Source: Candidatus Babeliales bacterium (GTDB lineage: Bacteria; Babelota; Babeliae; Babelales; RVW-14). Taken from it: 64,000 nt of DNA. Position 1 is the stretch's first letter. Every line of letters begins with the position of its first letter. Shown one piece after another: positions 1 through 7,759 of this stretch. A program made the position numbers and the translations under genes. The notes below the pieces were generated by a model that saw only the letters and a list, made by a program, of their open reading frames with translations, searched no databases and was not told the origin of the DNA. Where the stretch lies: assembly GCA_019749895.1 (NCBI GenBank), contig JAIEPG010000002.1:321750-385749 (forward strand), in the 5' to 3' direction.

Positions 1-152
1 AACGTTCAAATATTGATGTTCAGGTTGTTGGCCAAGATGCTCAGCCAGTTGTTCAAGAGCAATTAAAAATTGTTGAACAAAAGCCAATGGCTGGAACTAT
101 AGTAGATCTTACCAAGCTCAAGCAAGTTCATGTGCAAGTTTGCTATTCATAG
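1..152 (+). CDS. C-terminal end of an unidentified protein (partial)
   Basis: One frame is open from the left edge of the window to a TAG at 150-152, giving about 49 residues. They are hydrophilic and rich in Val, Gln and Lys, and end HVQVCYS. No motif is recognisable in so short a piece. The gene converges on the secreted-protein operon to its right and overlaps its last gene by about ten bases. It could be a chance open frame, but the amino-acid composition looks like coding sequence. Confidence 0.45.
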   Translation, partial: RSNIDVQVVGQDAQPVVQEQLKIVEQKPMAGTIVDLTKLKQVHVQVCYS

Positions 153-583
153 AACTCGCTGTCACATTGTTCACTATCGTCATTTGTTTTGATGCTTGGC
201 AGTTTTAATTGCTCAGCAAGATTTGTTGTGATGCAGCCCATGAGGCCTAAGAAAATCTCGTGGATTATTTTTTCTGAAAGATTGGGATGTCCCTGACGTA
301 GTCCTTTAACTATTGTTTCGTACTCGGTGATAATTCGTGCATCCTGTTTTAACGGCGACATGTTTTTGTAAAGATTGAGCACAAAGTATGTAATAGTATT
401 TTGTGTATCTTTATTGGAAAGTAGAAGATTTTCAAAAATGAACTTTGTTAGGTAGCTCTTTGCATCGAGTTGAGCTCCTGAGAGTCTGAATATGCTACTT
501 TCTTGCCTTGAGGGGCTACCACAGGCAGTTTGGGCTTGTGTTGGTAGCATAAGAACAAGCAAGAGTACACAATGTTTTATCAT
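143..583 (-). CDS. Secreted protein, divergent last member of the tandem family
   Basis: 146 residues with an N-terminal signal peptide (hydrophobic residues 5-16, probable cleavage near TQA-QTA). A TTATAAAGGA Shine-Dalgarno precedes the ATG. It is the last gene of an operon read from about 5.4 kb leftward. It keeps the C-terminal hallmark of the neighbouring family: an aromatic residue before a helix, then a His followed by EKIIHEIFLGLMG, matching the HK-x-LL-x-ML pattern of its neighbours. The N-terminal FIQ-G-D block is weak (KSYLTKFIFENLL). A function cannot be assigned. It is most likely an exported structural or effector-type protein (inference from the signal peptide and paralogy). Confidence 0.7.
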   Translation of the reverse strand: MIKHCVLLLVLMLPTQAQTACGSPSRQESSIFRLSGAQLDAKSYLTKFIFENLLLSNKDTQNTITYFVLNLYKNMSPLKQDARIITEYETIVKGLRQGHPNLSEKIIHEIFLGLMGCITTNLAEQLKLPSIKTNDDSEQCDSEFYE

Positions 584-619
584 ACTGTTCCTTTATAATA
601 TTCACACTATTTTCTTTAT

Positions 620-1123
620 TTATAAAAATTTGATACAAAGCATAAAAAATGGGCATTTGCTGTTATTTCTTATCACGTGTTGTAATTTTTTTATATCAAA
701 ACCTAGCATGTAAAGTAGTGTTTTATGAATATTGAGTTCCAAAGTTGTCCGGTCAATATCCTGATGAAAGCGTGGGCAAGTTGTTGCAATAAAATTCAAA
801 TAGGTAGAACAGATAAGAACCTTGGGATTTTCAATTCGTGCGTAATAGCGAGCAAGGCGTGTTTTTGCGTAAGTAGAGATTTGGCAAAGTTCTTTTTTGT
901 TTATTTTGCTTAGCTTGGTTGTGGTACCATCACAATTTTTAATAATAACAGTATTGTTGCCAGGTATCTGTTCTTGGATAAAATTAGCTATCAATTTAAC
1001 ATATTCTTGTTTGATTTCTGGACTGCATGTTTCAATGTTGTAAAGACCTTCTGCTGAGCCATAAAGTGCTGCTGATGAAAAAAGAAAAAGAGAAAAAAAG
1101 AGTTTAGAGAGTTTACTCTTCAT
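620..1123 (-). CDS. Secreted protein of the tandem family (member 2)
   Basis: 167 residues with signal peptide MKSKLSKLFFSLFLFSSAAL and likely cleavage near LYGSA. The family core is clear: Y-x3-IANFIQ-x4-PGNNTVIIKN at residues 41-63, an INK tripeptide, a helix, then HQDIDRTTLELNIHKTLLYMLGFDI near residue 130. That C-terminal block (x-E-L-N-x-HK-x-LL-x-ML) is the best marker of the family. AAGGAAG lies nine bases before the ATG. The start overlaps the end of the upstream gene by 11 bases, so translation is probably coupled. Function unknown. Confidence 0.75.
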   Translation of the reverse strand: MKSKLSKLFFSLFLFSSAALYGSAEGLYNIETCSPEIKQEYVKLIANFIQEQIPGNNTVIIKNCDGTTTKLSKINKKELCQISTYAKTRLARYYARIENPKVLICSTYLNFIATTCPRFHQDIDRTTLELNIHKTLLYMLGFDIKKLQHVIRNNSKCPFFMLCIKFL

Positions 1124-1679
1124 GAACTTCCTTATCTGGATAAAGAGCGCTGAGTATTTTTTTTGCTTCTACTTCAATCTTAGCAATGTTCTTATTCATT
1201 GCGTGCATCAATGTTTTGTGAATATTGAGTTCTATGCACTCCTGATCTTGGTGATGCGGTGCAATGAGCTTGGGAGTTGTTTTGGCAAAAGCTTCATATT
1301 TTTTGGTAAGATTTTCTTTAGGCAATAAAGGCTGATGAAGTAAGTTGTTGTAGATTCGTACTTCTTCAGGAAGGTTTTTATGCATTTGGTTTGCGCGCAG
1401 CAACGTTGCTGCTGTTAGTGCGTCTTCGGTGATATATGCTAACCAAAATTTGTTTATGCCCTCAACGTCTCGTTCTTCTCCCTGCCAGTTGCGCAGTGTG
1501 ACGGTATCTTCGCCTCTCACATGGTTTTGAATAAATTGAAGAAGTGAAAAGAAGTAGGCATCTTGTACTTTTTCAGAGCTCGTTTCAATGTTGTTTTCGT
1601 TGTTGACGGCAGCGCTATAAAGTGCTGTTGAGGAAAAAATTAGAACTGAGAAAAAAAGTGTTGATAGTGTGCGGTTCAT
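1113..1679 (-). CDS. Secreted protein of the tandem family (member 3)
   Basis: 188 residues. The signal peptide is MNRTLSTLFFSVLIFSSTAL. The core reads AYFFSLLQFIQNHVRGEDTV, then a GIN motif, an Ala-rich helix, and HHQDQECIELNIHKTLMHAMNK near residue 150. The stretch from NNENNIETSS through GEER is almost identical in protein and DNA to the next upstream gene, while the rest has diverged, which points to recent gene conversion or partial duplication (see the repeat entries). CAAGGAAA precedes the ATG. Function unknown. Confidence 0.75.
   Translation of the reverse strand: MNRTLSTLFFSVLIFSSTALYSAAVNNENNIETSSEKVQDAYFFSLLQFIQNHVRGEDTVTLRNWQGEERDVEGINKFWLAYITEDALTAATLLRANQMHKNLPEEVRIYNNLLHQPLLPKENLTKKYEAFAKTTPKLIAPHHQDQECIELNIHKTLMHAMNKNIAKIEVEAKKILSALYPDKEVHEE
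1468..1605. repeat. 138-bp near-identical segment, copy A
   Basis: This segment matches 2061-2198 at 136 of 138 positions by direct comparison. The two differences are G/A in GCAGTRTGACGG and C/T in ATCTTYGCC. It encodes the end of the signal-peptide region and the FIQ-G-D core of family member 3. Sequence on both sides is clearly less alike. Confidence 0.9.
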
Positions 1680-1717
1680 GAGTTTCCTTGTTCTTTCTAT
1701 AAATTCATTTGATGTAA

Positions 1718-2266
1718 TTATCTTTGCAGTTGGTCATCAACAATCGCACTGAGCATTGTTTTCGCTTCTCTCTCAATGCAGCCAATATCTTGTCCCATTG
1801 CGTTTATCAAGGTTTTATGCAGATTTAATTCCACGCATTCTTGGTTTTGGTGGTGTTTGGTAACCAGCACAGGAATTGTTTTGGCAAATCGTTCATAGGT
1901 TGCGATTTTCTCTTGCCCACGCAATGTGACAAAACCTTGCACAAGGTCTTCTAGATGTGGTGAAACTTCTCTAGTTATTTGTTTCATTCTGATGCAAGCA
2001 GCTGCTGTTTTTGCGTGGCTTGTCATGAACATTAAGACTTCTTTGTTTATACCATCAAGCTCTCGTTCTTCTCCCTGCCAGTTGCGCAGTATGACGGTAT
2101 CTTTGCCTCTCACATGGTTTTGAATAAATTGAAGAAGTGAAAAGAAGTAGGCATCTTGTACTTTTTCAGAGCTCGTTTCAATGTTGTTTTCGTTGTTGGC
2201 GGCTGCGTTGAGCGTGCCTAGTGTTGCTATGAACAAGAAAACAGGTATAAATTTTTTGAAGGACAT
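1718..2266 (-). CDS. Secreted protein of the tandem family (member 4)
   Basis: 182 residues from the ATG at 2266 (MSFKKFIPVFLFIATLGTLNAA, a good signal peptide with AxA-type cleavage). An AAGAAAG about nine bases upstream supports this start over the ATG at 2275 or the longer open frame that runs into the preceding gene. It has the core FFSLLQFIQNHVRGKDTV, a GIN motif and HHQNQECVELNLHKTLINAMGQDI. It is closest to member 3. Function unknown. Confidence 0.75.
   Translation of the reverse strand: MSFKKFIPVFLFIATLGTLNAAANNENNIETSSEKVQDAYFFSLLQFIQNHVRGKDTVILRNWQGEERELDGINKEVLMFMTSHAKTAAACIRMKQITREVSPHLEDLVQGFVTLRGQEKIATYERFAKTIPVLVTKHHQNQECVELNLHKTLINAMGQDIGCIEREAKTMLSAIVDDQLQR
2061..2198. repeat. 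138-bp near-identical segment, copy B
   Basis: Partner of the segment at 1468-1605, in the same orientation and the same position within the gene. The two copies sit 593 bases apart in adjacent paralogues. Confidence 0.9.
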
Positions 2267-2292
2267 AATTATCATCTTTCTTGGTAAAATTG

Positions 2293-2910
2293 TTAGAGAA
2301 AATAACTTATTACGAGTGGTATTCCCATTGCCGCACAAAAACAAACACAGCCAAAAGAGCAACAACAATCTGTTTCTCGTTCATTGTCTTGACTGTTTTG
2401 TGAAAAATTAGTCGCATATTTTTGAGGTGCTTGAGAGGTTGCAGGCAAACTTTCAGTTGGTCTGCCAATGAGAACAAGGAATGCTTGGTGAAAGTTGTTG
2501 ATGATTATTTTACGAGATACAAATTGTTCGTGGCCCTTGGGAAACCTCTTCTTATCTGTAACAAACTTTTGGTATTTGCTCCACAGTTCTCGCCCATTCT
2601 TTTCTGTATTTTGCAAGGTTGAAGCTAATGTAAGTTTATCTTTATGAAGTTTAGCGTGAACACAGCGCATTAGAGATTGTATGGCTTTCCCAGCAACATT
2701 ATAGATTGTTTCTTGCTTGCTATTTCTACGTATAATTACGCTGTCTTTGCCCCAGGCATTTTTCTGAATAAAATTCAAAAGCATCTGTGTATACGACTGT
2801 TTAGTTGTTTCAGAGCTTGCTGAAATATCGTAAGGATTGCTAGCGCTATTAACTGAATTGTTGCCAAAAACAAACAAAAATAAAAAAAGAGCACGAAGAG
2901 AAAGCTTCAT
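2293..2910 (-). CDS. Secreted family member 5 with Cys-rich hydrophobic tail
   Basis: 205 residues from the ATG at 2910. AAAAAGG lies at a suitable distance from that codon but only one base from the alternative ATG at 2919. Signal peptide MKLSLRALFLFLFVFG. The family core is SYTQMLLNFIQKNAWGKDSVIIR, later HEQFVSRKIIINNFHQAFLVLIG. Unlike members 1-4, it ends in a Cys cluster and a hydrophobic segment (DCCCSFGCVCFCAAMGIPLV), so it is probably anchored in a membrane by its C-terminus. Function unknown. Confidence 0.72.
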   Translation of the reverse strand: MKLSLRALFLFLFVFGNNSVNSASNPYDISASSETTKQSYTQMLLNFIQKNAWGKDSVIIRRNSKQETIYNVAGKAIQSLMRCVHAKLHKDKLTLASTLQNTEKNGRELWSKYQKFVTDKKRFPKGHEQFVSRKIIINNFHQAFLVLIGRPTESLPATSQAPQKYATNFSQNSQDNERETDCCCSFGCVCFCAAMGIPLVISYFL

Positions 2911-2938
2911 AGAATTCATCCTTTTTTATAAATAATAA

Positions 2939-3580
2939 TCATTCTTGATGGTCGTGGTACGCGCCGTACAAGCCTATTGCTGTAAGTCCGGCAAGAAACA
3001 AACAACGCCAGCAATTATCTTCGCGCAATTCTTCTTCATTATTACCATCATCGAGCAATTGTCGTTGACTTGTCAATTGCTCTGCAGCTTTGAGCATTTC
3101 GTCTGCCGTTGGTATTTTTTCGTCGAGCATGTACAATAACATTTTGTGAAAATTATCTTCAATTATTTTCTGATCAAGATGGCGGTGGTGTGCAGGCGTG
3201 GTTTTTTTTACAAAATTAAGGTAGTGTTGCCAGGCAGTGCCAATTTCCTTGGTGGTTCTCCTGGGTGGCATAATTTTGGTTTCAAGGCCTCGGTTTTTTA
3301 GTTCTCGCAGCAGTATTTTGCTGGCTGCAAATTCCACAATATAGCCGAGAGCGTGTTTATTTACATTGTACCAAACGGAACAATGTGGGCTTGCTAGTTT
3401 TACCGCGACGCGCGTGTCACCCTTCAAGTGATTTTGGATAAACTCTCTTAATGCGCAAATATAGCCTGATTTTATGACGATTGAACATTGTGTGACATCT
3501 GTTTTCTCGCTACTGGCCGCGCCGTGCAGCGAGTACGAGGCAAAAAATAGCAAAGAAAAAAGAGTAATTTTTTTAAACAT
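2939..3580 (-). CDS. Secreted family member 6 with C-terminal anchor
   Basis: 213 residues. Signal peptide MFKKITLFSLLFFASYSLHGAA. Core YICALREFIQNHLKGDTRVAVKL, then an NVNKHALGYI helix, and HHRHLDQKIIEDNFHKMLLYMLDEKI near residue 150. The C-terminus has an acidic stretch (NNEEELRED) followed by WRCLFLAGLTAIGLYGAY, which looks like a single membrane-spanning segment. It overlaps the upstream gene by eight bases. Function unknown. Confidence 0.73.
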   Translation of the reverse strand: MFKKITLFSLLFFASYSLHGAASSEKTDVTQCSIVIKSGYICALREFIQNHLKGDTRVAVKLASPHCSVWYNVNKHALGYIVEFAASKILLRELKNRGLETKIMPPRRTTKEIGTAWQHYLNFVKKTTPAHHRHLDQKIIEDNFHKMLLYMLDEKIPTADEMLKAAEQLTSQRQLLDDGNNEEELREDNCWRCLFLAGLTAIGLYGAYHDHQE

Positions 3581-4283
3581 AGAATCTCTCTTTCAAGTAA
3601 ATAACGCCTGAATAAATCGAACATAAGCAATAGCACGCAAGCTTGCCCATTAAGCAGCGTTCTGGGTCAATGTCGTCGTCTTCTAATTCTTGATCTGAAC
3701 GAAATCTTGGTTCCAAATTTAAAGATTTGCCAGGAATATGTACGGAAGTGATCTCTGTTGAACTTGCTGTAGCAAGGGTCTCACACGCTTGTTGCTCGAG
3801 AGCTTTTATATCAACACCAAGCATCAAAAGTAACGTCATGTGAAAATTGTGTGCTACAAATTCTTGAGTACGATCTTGGTGTTGTTCAGGGCGCGTTGTT
3901 TGTATCAAGTGAACATATGCAGCGCAGGCAGTGTTGGGCGCAGGCGAATTTTGGGATATTCCTCCAACACTTTTTCCAAAGCGGTGGGCATTTTCAGCTG
4001 TCTTTGCCATAAAAAAAGCTATGCCGGCGTATTGCTTCATATCTTCAAGCCCGGCTTGATCGATATTGTCCAATATTGTTTCTTCACGTTTCCAGTTTTG
4101 TACAACAACTTGATCGGTGCCGCGTACATGGTTTTGAATGAATTGCAAAAGTTTATAATAATAAAATTCTGCTACTGGCTTGAGCGCTTTTCTTTCAACA
4201 TCGCTCAATCTGCTTCCGGCAGCGCCGTGTAGCGAGTTGGCGGTGAAAAAAAGCAAAGAAAAAAGAGCAAATTTTTTTAGCAT
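3573..4283 (-). CDS. Secreted family member 7 with C-terminal anchor
   Basis: 236 residues from the ATG at 4283 (MLKKFALFSLLFFTANSLHGAA). Its signal peptide is nearly the same as member 6, evidence of a recent tandem duplication. A longer in-frame start at 4307 would overlap the upstream gene and lacks a better ribosome site. Core YYKLLQFIQNHVRGTDQVVVQN, then HQDRTQEFVAHNFHMTLLLMLGVDI. The tail is DIDPERCLMGKLACYCLCSI, again Cys-rich and hydrophobic. This is the longest family member. Function unknown. Confidence 0.73.
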   Translation of the reverse strand: MLKKFALFSLLFFTANSLHGAAGSRLSDVERKALKPVAEFYYYKLLQFIQNHVRGTDQVVVQNWKREETILDNIDQAGLEDMKQYAGIAFFMAKTAENAHRFGKSVGGISQNSPAPNTACAAYVHLIQTTRPEQHQDRTQEFVAHNFHMTLLLMLGVDIKALEQQACETLATASSTEITSVHIPGKSLNLEPRFRSDQELEDDDIDPERCLMGKLACYCLCSIYSGVIYLKERFYV

Positions 4284-4291
4284 TGAATTTC

Positions 4292-4816
4292 TCAAAATAA
4301 TGCCCACAGGTTTGAAAAAAACGAGGGGTTAGAAATGTAGACTAGCATTTTATTAAAGTTGAGGCGTATAATTTTTGGATGTACCTCGTGATGGACTTTT
4401 GGAGCATCAACCAAACTCAAGAGCTCATAATCTGCTTCCCAAAAGGCTTTTCCTGCGCGATGGTCCCATTCGTTAAAAGTTGTTATTGATTGTTTTGCTT
4501 CTTTTTCGAAAGATTTAGGATGTTCTTTTGCGTAGTCTAATTCGGTTTGTGCAAGCTGGACCAGTTCATTAAAGGCATCTTTATTTATGCCAACAAATTC
4601 CGTGGTGTGGCCAGTTATATATCTAATCTGAATGCGATCGGTTCCGCGCAGAGATTTTAATATAAATGCGGTGAGTGCTTTAAAGTAAGTCTTTTGTGTT
4701 TTAGAGCTGCTATCCATAACGTCATAGGTTTCTATGTCTTCCAGTCTGAATGCCATTCCGTGCAGAGAGCATGATACACAAGCAAACAAAGAAAAAAGTG
4801 CGATTTTTGTAAACAT
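4292..4816 (-). CDS. Secreted protein of the tandem family (member 8)
   Basis: 174 residues. Signal peptide MFTKIALFSLFACVSCSLHG closely resembles members 6 and 7. Core TYFKALTAFILKSLRGTDRIQIR, GINKDAFNELVQLA, then HHEVHPKIIRLNFNKMLVYI. There is no Cys-rich tail, and the protein ends soon after the C-terminal helix. Eight bases separate it from member 7, so the two are co-transcribed. Function unknown. Confidence 0.72.
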   Translation of the reverse strand: MFTKIALFSLFACVSCSLHGMAFRLEDIETYDVMDSSSKTQKTYFKALTAFILKSLRGTDRIQIRYITGHTTEFVGINKDAFNELVQLAQTELDYAKEHPKSFEKEAKQSITTFNEWDHRAGKAFWEADYELLSLVDAPKVHHEVHPKIIRLNFNKMLVYISNPSFFSNLWALF

Positions 4817-4833
4817 ATTCTTAACCTAAAAAA

Positions 4834-5373
4834 CTAGGAAATCGAGCAACCGCCTGTTCCAGGAACTGGTTTTCCCGTGAGATAAATTAAAAGTTTATGA
4901 AAAATGTTACGTATATTTTGCTTGATTTCTTCTTGATCTGCTTGGTTATCGCTTACTTTTATGTAAACGTCTTCGTTAATGGTTTCGTCGAGCCATTGTT
5001 TGTAGGTGTCTACTAATTCTACTGGTTTAATATGAGCGATTTGAGAAAAAGAAGCTGAACGTCGAATGCTTCCAAGTGCTGTGTAAGCATGACCAACAAG
5101 AAAGCTCAATGCATCGGCATTAATGCCAGATAAAGATACTTTTTTGTTTTCTAGAGTTTGTATTTTTATAGCGCCTGATCCAGGTAATTTTTGGACAAGA
5201 AAATGAATGAGGTGGGCATAGCATAGTTGTAAGATTTTTTTATCAACAACAATTTTTGGAGCGGCCTGTTCATCTGCGCCTGGAAATTCTGGTGCACTGT
5301 CAGCTGCTTGTAGTGAGCATGATGCTGAAAATAAAACAGCAATGATCATAAATTTTTTGGCCGAGCGAAGCAT
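4834..5373 (-). CDS. Secreted protein of the tandem family (member 9, first of operon)
   Basis: 179 residues. Signal peptide MLRSAKKFMIIAVLFSASCSLQAAD with a clear AxA-like cleavage site. Core LCYAHLIHFLVQKLPGSGAIKIQ, SGINADALSFLVGHA, and EIKQNIRNIFHKLLIYLTGK. It heads the operon: the next gene upstream ends 137 bases away and all following genes are within about 40 bases or overlap. The promoter should lie in 5374-5510, where I see no convincing -35/-10 pair. Function unknown. Confidence 0.73.
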   Translation of the reverse strand: MLRSAKKFMIIAVLFSASCSLQAADSAPEFPGADEQAAPKIVVDKKILQLCYAHLIHFLVQKLPGSGAIKIQTLENKKVSLSGINADALSFLVGHAYTALGSIRRSASFSQIAHIKPVELVDTYKQWLDETINEDVYIKVSDNQADQEEIKQNIRNIFHKLLIYLTGKPVPGTGGCSIS

Positions 5374-5510
5374 AGTAAAAATCCTATTGTTAAAAAAAAG
5401 AAGTTGTTAATTTATTGCAGGAAGCCCATGCAATCGTATCATTTCGTGGAGAAATAGTCTAAGAGAATAGTTTTGGGATGTCGAGTAATTTATGATCGAG
5501 AAAAAGTTTT

Positions 5511-6125
5511 TTATCGAAAATTGAGTGAGTCATATTGTTGTGGATTCAGAAATCGTGTTTCTAAATAGCTAATTACCTTCTTGCCGGTATAAACTCTGCG
5601 GTAAACGTAGCCATTGTAGATGAAGAGATAACCTAGATACAGCCCGTGTGTGAGTGCACGCACATCTTTTTCAGTGAAATGCCAGCAGTAAAGTGGTTGC
5701 TGACCCATCCATTTTAAAAAGAGGGAGTGGCATTCTTTTTCGGCGATATTTCTTGTATCTTCAGGAAAATATTTTCTTAGTTCTTCAACAAAATCTCGAT
5801 ATTTTTTTCCCAACGGAGAAAGGTGGATGTGGCTATATATTTGTTTTGGTTGGCAAAAAACACCAAAGCGTTGCGTTTGATGAATTTTAAGAAGGCGTTG
5901 TTGTGCGTACATTAAAGCGCTTGCTTGTTCTTTTTGTGAGGTGTTATAAACTTTCTCATCGCTAAGAAATTTCTTAACGAAGAAATTGATAATCTTAGGA
6001 TCGGGCAAGGCTATATCGTCTGATTTGTTATCATTCCATGATTTTTTACTTGGCAATCCTGCGCATGAAAACAAATTGAGAGGTAGAATTGTTATTAAAA
6101 AAAGTAGCGATAAAATTTTCTTCAT
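5511..6125 (-). CDS. Secreted or lipoprotein, distant relative of the tandem family
   Basis: 204 residues. N-terminus MKKILSLLFLITILPLNLFS followed by CAG. The LFSC sequence resembles a lipobox, so it may be a lipoprotein. The middle holds a helix with PDPKIINFFVKKFL, and a later YRDFVEELRKYFPE plus ECHSLFLKWMG resemble the C-terminal half of the neighbouring family. The C-terminal 45 residues are rich in Tyr (YLGYLFIYNGYVYRR) and are unique here. Function unknown. Membership of the family is inference from the shared helix-His-helix pattern. Confidence 0.65.
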   Translation of the reverse strand: MKKILSLLFLITILPLNLFSCAGLPSKKSWNDNKSDDIALPDPKIINFFVKKFLSDEKVYNTSQKEQASALMYAQQRLLKIHQTQRFGVFCQPKQIYSHIHLSPLGKKYRDFVEELRKYFPEDTRNIAEKECHSLFLKWMGQQPLYCWHFTEKDVRALTHGLYLGYLFIYNGYVYRRVYTGKKVISYLETRFLNPQQYDSLNFR

Positions 6126-6164
6126 GAGCGTCCTGGTGTGTTTTTCTAACTAAATTATTTGGTT

Positions 6165-6668
6165 CTAAAAAATGATGCAGCCGCTGTCGAGAGGGTCTTC
6201 TGTTAAGATTTTTGGATCTGGAATTCTACTGCCAAGAAATCTTAAACATATCGCGTGACAGAGTGCTTCGATGCGGTTTGGTGTTTTTGTTTCTGTTCTT
6301 TCTTGTGTAACAAATGCAATATATGTATCTAAAACAATCTCTTCGTTTCTTGAAAAAAAGTCTTCTTTAGTAAACCACATGCTCTTTTGGGGAATGGTTT
6401 TCTGATGGGCGGCCAAAAACGCATTGAGCGCATAGTGGTTTAGCGTATATTTTACACCGGCATTTTCTTTGGCAAAAAGTCGGCGTGGTTTTAAAAAACT
6501 TATTACGCGCTGGCATAATGCTTTGTAACAGAGCTCTTGGGCACATTCTGGCAACAGATCTCCATAACGTTCCAACAGTTCGCTGTCGCCTGTTTCTTTG
6601 TACGTGCCTGCACTTTTTAGACTGGCAAGTATACTCAAAAAAAAACAAAGAGCGATTAATTTTTTCAT
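6165..6668 (-). CDS. Secreted protein, distant relative of the tandem family
   Basis: 167 residues from the ATG at 6668 (MKKLIALCFFLSILASLKSAG, a signal peptide). A GGGGAAAGGGA ribosome site precedes this codon. The open frame extends 39 codons further upstream but those residues look non-coding. CYKALCQRVISFLKP corresponds to the FIQ block, and YIAFVTQE...NRIEALCHAICLRFLG to the C-terminal His-helix block. Function unknown. Confidence 0.65.
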   Translation of the reverse strand: MKKLIALCFFLSILASLKSAGTYKETGDSELLERYGDLLPECAQELCYKALCQRVISFLKPRRLFAKENAGVKYTLNHYALNAFLAAHQKTIPQKSMWFTKEDFFSRNEEIVLDTYIAFVTQERTETKTPNRIEALCHAICLRFLGSRIPDPKILTEDPLDSGCIIF

Positions 6669-6985
6669 GACACGTCCCTTTCCCCGGTTAAACCGCAACC
6701 CAATTATTGGTGAGTTTAGAAAAAGGGCGTGCCAGAAGTCAAAGAACGAGCGGTTTTGGATTTCTTGGTCCAGATTTGTAGACAAGGTATTGCGATGGTT
6801 TGAAGCTCTTTTGAGTGCTATTTGTAGTGTAAAGTTTTCATATTGAAATTTTTTGGCGGTTCTTTACATTCATTTTTTATCCGATATCATAATTCTCCCT
6901 GTTTTATTTGCGCTCTAGGCCTTTTGGGGCTATCTTTAAAGGTGCACAGGCAAAGAATTTTTAAGGTATTGAGTAAGTCAAAAAA
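6669..6985. other. Non-coding divergent region
   Basis: About 317 bases between the divergent secreted-protein gene and the His-rich membrane protein. It must hold promoters for both directions. I see AT-rich tracts but no repeat, hairpin or clear sigma-70 pair that I would defend. Confidence 0.5.
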
Positions 6986-7723
6986 ATGAGTAATGAGAAA
7001 GTTGTAACTATGAAACACGACCACCACCATTCTGATATAGAAAACGGCCACAAAGATCATGGCGTTTTAGAGCATCACCACACGATTTGGGAAGAGATTT
7101 TGTGCCATTTGCCGTTTGCCATTTTTTCAGTGGCGCTGTCGATGGTTTTTTTAAGCTTATTGTCAATTGGCGGCGAAGCGCACCATGGTCACGGGCACCA
7201 TTCAATTGCTTACAAATTGTTCCATAATTTTCATTACCTTCATTTATTATTTGCGGGTACTGGAACTATTTTAATGTTTCGTAAATATTCCAAGAGTACG
7301 CTTGGCGGCATAGCCGTTGGGTTTTGTGTGCCTGCTATTTTTTGTACGTTGTCCGATGCAATATTGCCGTATCTTGGTGGCAGGTTTATTGACTTGTCTA
7401 TGCACTTTCATTGGTGTTTTTTAAAACATCTCGACACCGTGCTTCCGTTTCTGATAGTAGGTATTATTAATGGTTGGGTCATGAGTGGGCACGAGCGCAG
7501 TCGCCAAGTTTTTTATTCAGTAAGCTTCCACTTCTTCCATATTTTTATCAGTTCCATGGCTTCTATTTTGTATCTGGTGAGCTTTGGTTTTCATGACTGG
7601 TGGACAAGAATGGGCTTTGTGTTTTTGTACATGATCGTTGTTGTGCTTATTCCCTGCACATTGGCCGACGTGGTAATTCCTGCCTTGTTTGGTAAAGCCA
7701 AGTTTGGTAAGGCCAAAAAATAA
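6986..7723 (+). CDS. His-rich polytopic membrane protein
   Basis: 245 residues. The N-terminal 45 residues hold three His-rich patches (HDHHHSD, HKDHG, EHHHT) and a fourth, HHGHGHHS, follows the first membrane segment. About five or six hydrophobic segments follow, for example LPFAIFSVALSMVFLSLLS and MGFVFLYMIVVVLIP. His clusters of this sort often bind Zn, Ni or Co in transporters and chaperones (established for other families), but I do not recognise this one. It lies 36 bases upstream of potA and may be co-transcribed. An alternative start is the ATG at 7010, directly before the first His patch. Confidence 0.75.
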   Translation: MSNEKVVTMKHDHHHSDIENGHKDHGVLEHHHTIWEEILCHLPFAIFSVALSMVFLSLLSIGGEAHHGHGHHSIAYKLFHNFHYLHLLFAGTGTILMFRKYSKSTLGGIAVGFCVPAIFCTLSDAILPYLGGRFIDLSMHFHWCFLKHLDTVLPFLIVGIINGWVMSGHERSRQVFYSVSFHFFHIFISSMASILYLVSFGFHDWWTRMGFVFLYMIVVVLIPCTLADVVIPALFGKAKFGKAKK

Positions 7724-7759
7724 GCAGGTAATCTTTTTTGATTAAAAGGTGGGCGATAG

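Noticed and set aside
6367-6648. Second minus-strand frame inside the 6165-6668 gene
   Set aside because: It is an alternative frame with no ribosome site and biased composition, while the other frame has a signal peptide and family features.
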